8,801 nt of DNA, from assembly GCA_023266155.1 (NCBI GenBank), contig JAHFRS010000008.1:1-8801 (forward strand), in the 5' to 3' direction. The notes beneath the pieces were generated by a model that worked only from the letters and a program-made list of their open reading frames with translations, was not told where the DNA came from and searched no databases. The translations under genes were made by a program, and so were the position numbers. Below, one piece after another: positions 6,049-8,801 of this stretch. The stretch's first letter is position 1. Each line of letters starts with the position of its first letter. This DNA comes from an archaeon. GTDB lineage: Archaea; Nanobdellota; Nanobdellia; Woesearchaeales; GW2011-AR9.

Positions 6049-6076
6049 TCTCTCTAATTAATCATACCTATTCTTC
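6049..6076. repeat. 28-bp imperfect direct repeat, right copy
   Basis: This partner of 5787-5814 runs into the last codons and stop of folD (stop at 6068-6070). The repeat therefore probably arose by local duplication of the folD 3' end before the element inserted at the repeat junction. Confidence 0.6.
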
Positions 6077-6931
6077 TTTCTCTGATTTTATCTTCTCCCT
6101 TGGGTTCATTTTATAAATTTTCGCTTCGGCAACAGCTTCAAGCAACATCGCGATGGTCATAGGGCCAACGCCTCCTGGAACGGGTGCAAGAAATGCCGCT
6201 TTTTGGATGACATCAGGATGAATATCACCTTTGGTCTGGTTATCTTGCTTACTAATTCCAACATCAATGACTATGGCATTTTCTTGAATCATGTCTGAAG
6301 TAATAAAATGTGGTTTGCCAACGGCAGAAATCAGAACGTCAGCGTGACGAGTATGCTTTGCTAAATCCGGCGTTTTACTATGGCAGATGCTGACGGTAGC
6401 ATCCCGATGCAAGGCCATTATCGCAAGTGGTTTTCCAATCAACGCACTTCTGCCGACAATCACGACCTGTTTTCCGGCAAGTGGAAGATGATATTCATCA
6501 AGCAGGCGAATGACCGCTTTAGGAGTTGCAGGAGCATGAAGTTCCTGATTATTCATAACTTGCGCTAAACTCTGTTGTGTCAGGCCATCAACGTCTTTAT
6601 CGATATCAATAGCGTCACAGATCTGGCGTTCTGAGAGATGGGCAGGAAGAGGAAGCTGCACCATAATTCCATCGACGGTAGCATTGAGACACTGGATTTT
6701 TTCAATAACTTTTTGCTGATCTATTGTACCTGAAAAAACATACAGCTCGGCCTGAATGCCAATTTCCTCTGCTTTCTTCTGTTTCATGGCAGTATAAAGG
6801 ACTGATGCAGGATCATCACCACAACGTACTATTGCCAGACGAGGCTTTTGCGGCAATGAGACTATCGCTTGCTGTACTTTCGCCAAGATCTTCGCTGCAA
6901 TTTTTTTTCCGTCTAATAGTTGTGCTACCAT
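6068..6931 (-). CDS. folD: Bifunctional methylene-THF dehydrogenase / methenyl-THF cyclohydrolase
   Basis: This cytoplasmic enzyme oxidises 5,10-methylene-THF to methenyl-THF and hydrolyses that to 10-formyl-THF. All 287 residues are typical of the family: YTAMK (46-50) gives the catalytic Tyr and Lys, VQLPLP (91-96) the glutamine, DKDVDG (111-116) the aspartate, VVIVGRSALIGKPLA (156-170) the dinucleotide site, VIDVGIS (221-227), and PVPGGVGPMT (250-259) the C-terminal signature. The usual PCTPxG reads PATPKA (134-139), a variant I associate with candidate-phylum proteins. The lysine- and glutamate-rich tail after residue 272 is extra. The ATG lies 22 nt after the glyA stop in an A+T-rich spacer with no visible Shine-Dalgarno, so translation may depend on coupling to glyA. 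Its product can feed purine synthesis, initiator-tRNA formylation in bacteria, and the sugar formyltransferase at 1590-2543. Confidence 0.96.
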   Translation of the reverse strand: MVAQLLDGKKIAAKILAKVQQAIVSLPQKPRLAIVRCGDDPASVLYTAMKQKKAEEIGIQAELYVFSGTIDQQKVIEKIQCLNATVDGIMVQLPLPAHLSERQICDAIDIDKDVDGLTQQSLAQVMNNQELHAPATPKAVIRLLDEYHLPLAGKQVVIVGRSALIGKPLAIMALHRDATVSICHSKTPDLAKHTRHADVLISAVGKPHFITSDMIQENAIVIDVGISKQDNQTKGDIHPDVIQKAAFLAPVPGGVGPMTIAMLLEAVAEAKIYKMNPREKIKSEKEE

Positions 6932-6953
6932 GTTTAATGATTTTTATAGATGT

Positions 6954-8240
6954 TTATAGGTATAGATCATCGTAAATGGGAAATTGTTCACAAAGGGATT
7001 TTACCTGTTCACAAATCGTTTTCTGTAATTGCTCATTCCCTAAATCATGGAGAATAGATGAAATCCATACCCCAATCTTTTTCATTTCTGCTTCTTTCAT
7101 TCCCCGCGTCGTGAGAGCTGGTGTTCCTAGACGTAAACCACTGGGTGTAAAAGGTGTGGAAGGATCAAAAGGAATAGTATTAGCATTACAGACAATGCCC
7201 GCATTCTCCAAAGCGACTGCCGCGATTCTTCCTAGTCCTGGCTTATTGATGAAACTGGTTTTCAAAAGGTCTATCAGCAGCAAATGAGTATCAGTGCCAT
7301 TGGAAACTAGTTTTATGCCTTCTTCCATCAAGGTTGCGGCGAGTACTTGTGCATTGTTGACTACCTGCTGTGCATATACTTTAAATTCTGGCCGAAGAGC
7401 TTCTTCAAAGGCAATCGCTTTTGCGGCAATGGTATGCTGATGAGGACCACCTTGAAGCCCTGGAAAGACGGCACTGTCAATGCGCTGTGCTAAATTTTTC
7501 TTGCTGTTTTTATGGTAGATTCCATGGAGACGATCTTCCTGCTTGCTTACAATAATTGCAGAGCGGGGACCGCGTAAGGTCTTATGAGTTGTGGTTGTCA
7601 CAACATCAGTAAATGGGAAAGGAGAGGGATGAACTCCACCAACGATCAGCCCGGCGATATGAGAGATGTCGGCCATGGAATAGGCACCAACGTCTTCTGC
7701 AATCTCGTGCATTATCTTAAAATTAATTTTTCGGGGATAGGCAGTAAATCCGCTCAGGATTAATTTGGGTTTTTCTTGAAGAGCAAGAGTGCGAATCATC
7801 TGGTAATCAAGCTGCTCGGTTTCTGGATCAACGCGATAAGGAATAATCGTGTAGGTTTTTCCGGAAAAATTAGCGGGAGAACCATGCGTTAAATGGCCAC
7901 CGTGATCTAAAGGCATTGCCATGATTTTATCCCCTGGCTGCAGCAGAGCGAAAAAAACAGCAAGATTGGCAGGCGCGCCAGATAATGGCTGCACATTGGC
8001 ATGCTCAGCGCCAAACAATTTTTTTGCCCGCTCAATCGCTAGCTGCTCAATCTCATCAATGTGAATATTTCCTTGATAATATCGCTTGCCAGGATAGCCT
8101 TCAGCATATTTGTTGCTCAGGATGGAGCCACAGGCAGCAAGAACTTCTTTGCTCGCATAATTTTCTGATGGAATCAGTTGCAGTGTTTGTTGCTGGCGTA
8201 CTTTTTCTTGTTGGATTACATTCCAAATGGGGTCAATCAT
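6954..8240 (-). CDS. glyA: Serine hydroxymethyltransferase
   Basis: This PLP enzyme converts serine and THF to glycine and 5,10-methylene-THF, the substrate of FolD next door. The 428 residues are of bacterial type. LIPSENYAS (22-30) and NKYAEGYPGKRYYQG (43-57) open the active site; DHGGHLTHG (112-120) follows; the PLP-contacting DISHIAGLI (191-199) precedes the Schiff-base lysine K220 in TTTTHKTLRGPR (215-226); and FPGLQGGPHQH (259-269) and PSGLRLGTPALTTRG (366-380) complete the core. All key residues are present. The ATG overlaps the end of the cyclo-ligase gene by 8 bp, and a GAGGG ribosome site (8247-8251) precedes it, so the two are coupled. The C-terminus is slightly longer than the catalytic core needs but unremarkable. 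Function is confident. Confidence 0.97.
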   Translation of the reverse strand: MIDPIWNVIQQEKVRQQQTLQLIPSENYASKEVLAACGSILSNKYAEGYPGKRYYQGNIHIDEIEQLAIERAKKLFGAEHANVQPLSGAPANLAVFFALLQPGDKIMAMPLDHGGHLTHGSPANFSGKTYTIIPYRVDPETEQLDYQMIRTLALQEKPKLILSGFTAYPRKINFKIMHEIAEDVGAYSMADISHIAGLIVGGVHPSPFPFTDVVTTTTHKTLRGPRSAIIVSKQEDRLHGIYHKNSKKNLAQRIDSAVFPGLQGGPHQHTIAAKAIAFEEALRPEFKVYAQQVVNNAQVLAATLMEEGIKLVSNGTDTHLLLIDLLKTSFINKPGLGRIAAVALENAGIVCNANTIPFDPSTPFTPSGLRLGTPALTTRGMKEAEMKKIGVWISSILHDLGNEQLQKTICEQVKSLCEQFPIYDDLYL

Positions 8241-8799
8241 GGCACACCCTCACTTGTTCTTCAGTGATGATCATCTCAACTGGGCTGTCGTGAGTTTCGC
8301 GAGGAAATTGCACTTGTTCGATGATTTGAAATTCATACGCCACACCAATTTTTCTGGTAGTAATTTGCGGCAGAAATTTATCATAATAGCCTTTTCCATA
8401 TCCCAAGCGATACCCCTGCGCGTCAAACGCGAGGGCAGGGATGATGGCAAGTTGAATGTCTGAGGGAGAAATCAGTGGACAATCTTCACGTGGTTCGAGA
8501 ATTCCATACGCACCTTGTTGTAAATCGCTGTCTGAAGTGATGGAATATAACTGTAAATTTCCTTCGCGCACTGCGGGAAGCACAATCTTTTTGCCACTCT
8601 GAAGCAAAGAGGTAACGTCAACCTCATGGTGAATCGGCATATACAGCAAGCATACGTCACTATGTAAAAATTCTGGCAAGGAAATGAGTTTATCAATAAT
8701 GATTTGACTTTTGTGATGAACATCTGTTAAGGTCATGTTCCTGCGTTGTGCTTTGTAGTGTAATCTTAGCAATTGTTTATCAGAGACGAGTAATGGTTT
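8233..8799 (-). CDS. 5-formyltetrahydrofolate cyclo-ligase, 5' partial
   Basis: This enzyme uses ATP to convert 5-formyl-THF to 5,10-methenyl-THF, returning the stored folate form to the pool used by FolD and GlyA. The frame continues past the TTG at 8772 to the window edge and reads KPLLVSDKQLLRLHYKAQRR, which aligns well with the basic N-terminal helix of the family, so the true start lies at or beyond the edge. Core motifs counted from that TTG: LPAVREG (70-76), YGILEPRE (93-100), FDAQGYRLGYGKGYYDKFLP (115-134), which holds the nucleotide- and folate-binding loop, and HDSPVEMIITEEQV (160-173). The remaining length (about 189 residues) suits a nearly complete protein. The stop overlaps the glyA start. 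Together the three genes form a compact folate operon. Confidence 0.93.
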   Translation of the reverse strand, partial: KPLLVSDKQLLRLHYKAQRRNMTLTDVHHKSQIIIDKLISLPEFLHSDVCLLYMPIHHEVDVTSLLQSGKKIVLPAVREGNLQLYSITSDSDLQQGAYGILEPREDCPLISPSDIQLAIIPALAFDAQGYRLGYGKGYYDKFLPQITTRKIGVAYEFQIIEQVQFPRETHDSPVEMIITEEQVRVCHD

Positions 8800-8801
8800 A
8801 C

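Noticed and set aside
8770..8772. TTG at 8772 as the true start of the cyclo-ligase
   Set aside because: The upstream in-frame residues continue the conserved basic N-terminal helix, and no ribosome site precedes the TTG.

Overview
The window is about 8.8 kb of compact prokaryotic DNA. Seven genes lie head to tail on the minus strand, and one gene on the plus strand converges on them at the left end. Short or overlapping gene junctions, moderate A+T content, bacterial-type folate enzymes and archaeal-looking surface-sugar genes suggest a small-genome, uncultivated lineage, either a DPANN archaeon (Woesearchaeota-like) or a Patescibacteria/CPR bacterium. I cannot separate the two from this sequence. 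Purine-rich Shine-Dalgarno-like motifs precede several starts, but folD has none.

Layout in order of minus-strand transcription (right to left). (1) A folate one-carbon block at 6068-8799: 5-formyltetrahydrofolate cyclo-ligase (its start is cut by the window edge), glyA and folD. Together they interconvert tetrahydrofolate, 5,10-methylene-THF and 10-formyl-THF. (2) A 226-bp non-coding element at 5815-6040. It has imperfect terminal inverted repeats, a perfect 8-bp target-site duplication and internal hairpins, and it separates the folate block from the sugar block. (3) A surface-glycan block at 2763-5777: a Gfo/Idh/MocA dehydrogenase resembling UDP-GlcNAc 3-dehydrogenases, a membrane-anchored family 2 glycosyltransferase and a UDP-GlcNAc 2-epimerase. 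(4) A more G+C-rich, overlapping pair at 785-2543: a sugar N-formyltransferase and a WbmS-like polysaccharide deacetylase. (5) A plus-strand FkbM-type methyltransferase, 5'-truncated by the window edge. A set of hairpins between the two convergent genes looks like a bidirectional terminator.

Taken together, the left two thirds looks like part of a locus that makes and decorates an extracellular glycan containing amino sugars. The 10-formyl-THF made by FolD is the usual donor for sugar N-formyltransferases, so the housekeeping folate genes may supply the decoration step. The most unusual object is the inverted-repeat element at 5815-6040. It appears to have inserted exactly at the junction of two imperfect 28-bp tandem repeats, and its GTAA ends and 8-bp duplication suggest mobilisation by an IS66-type transposase.
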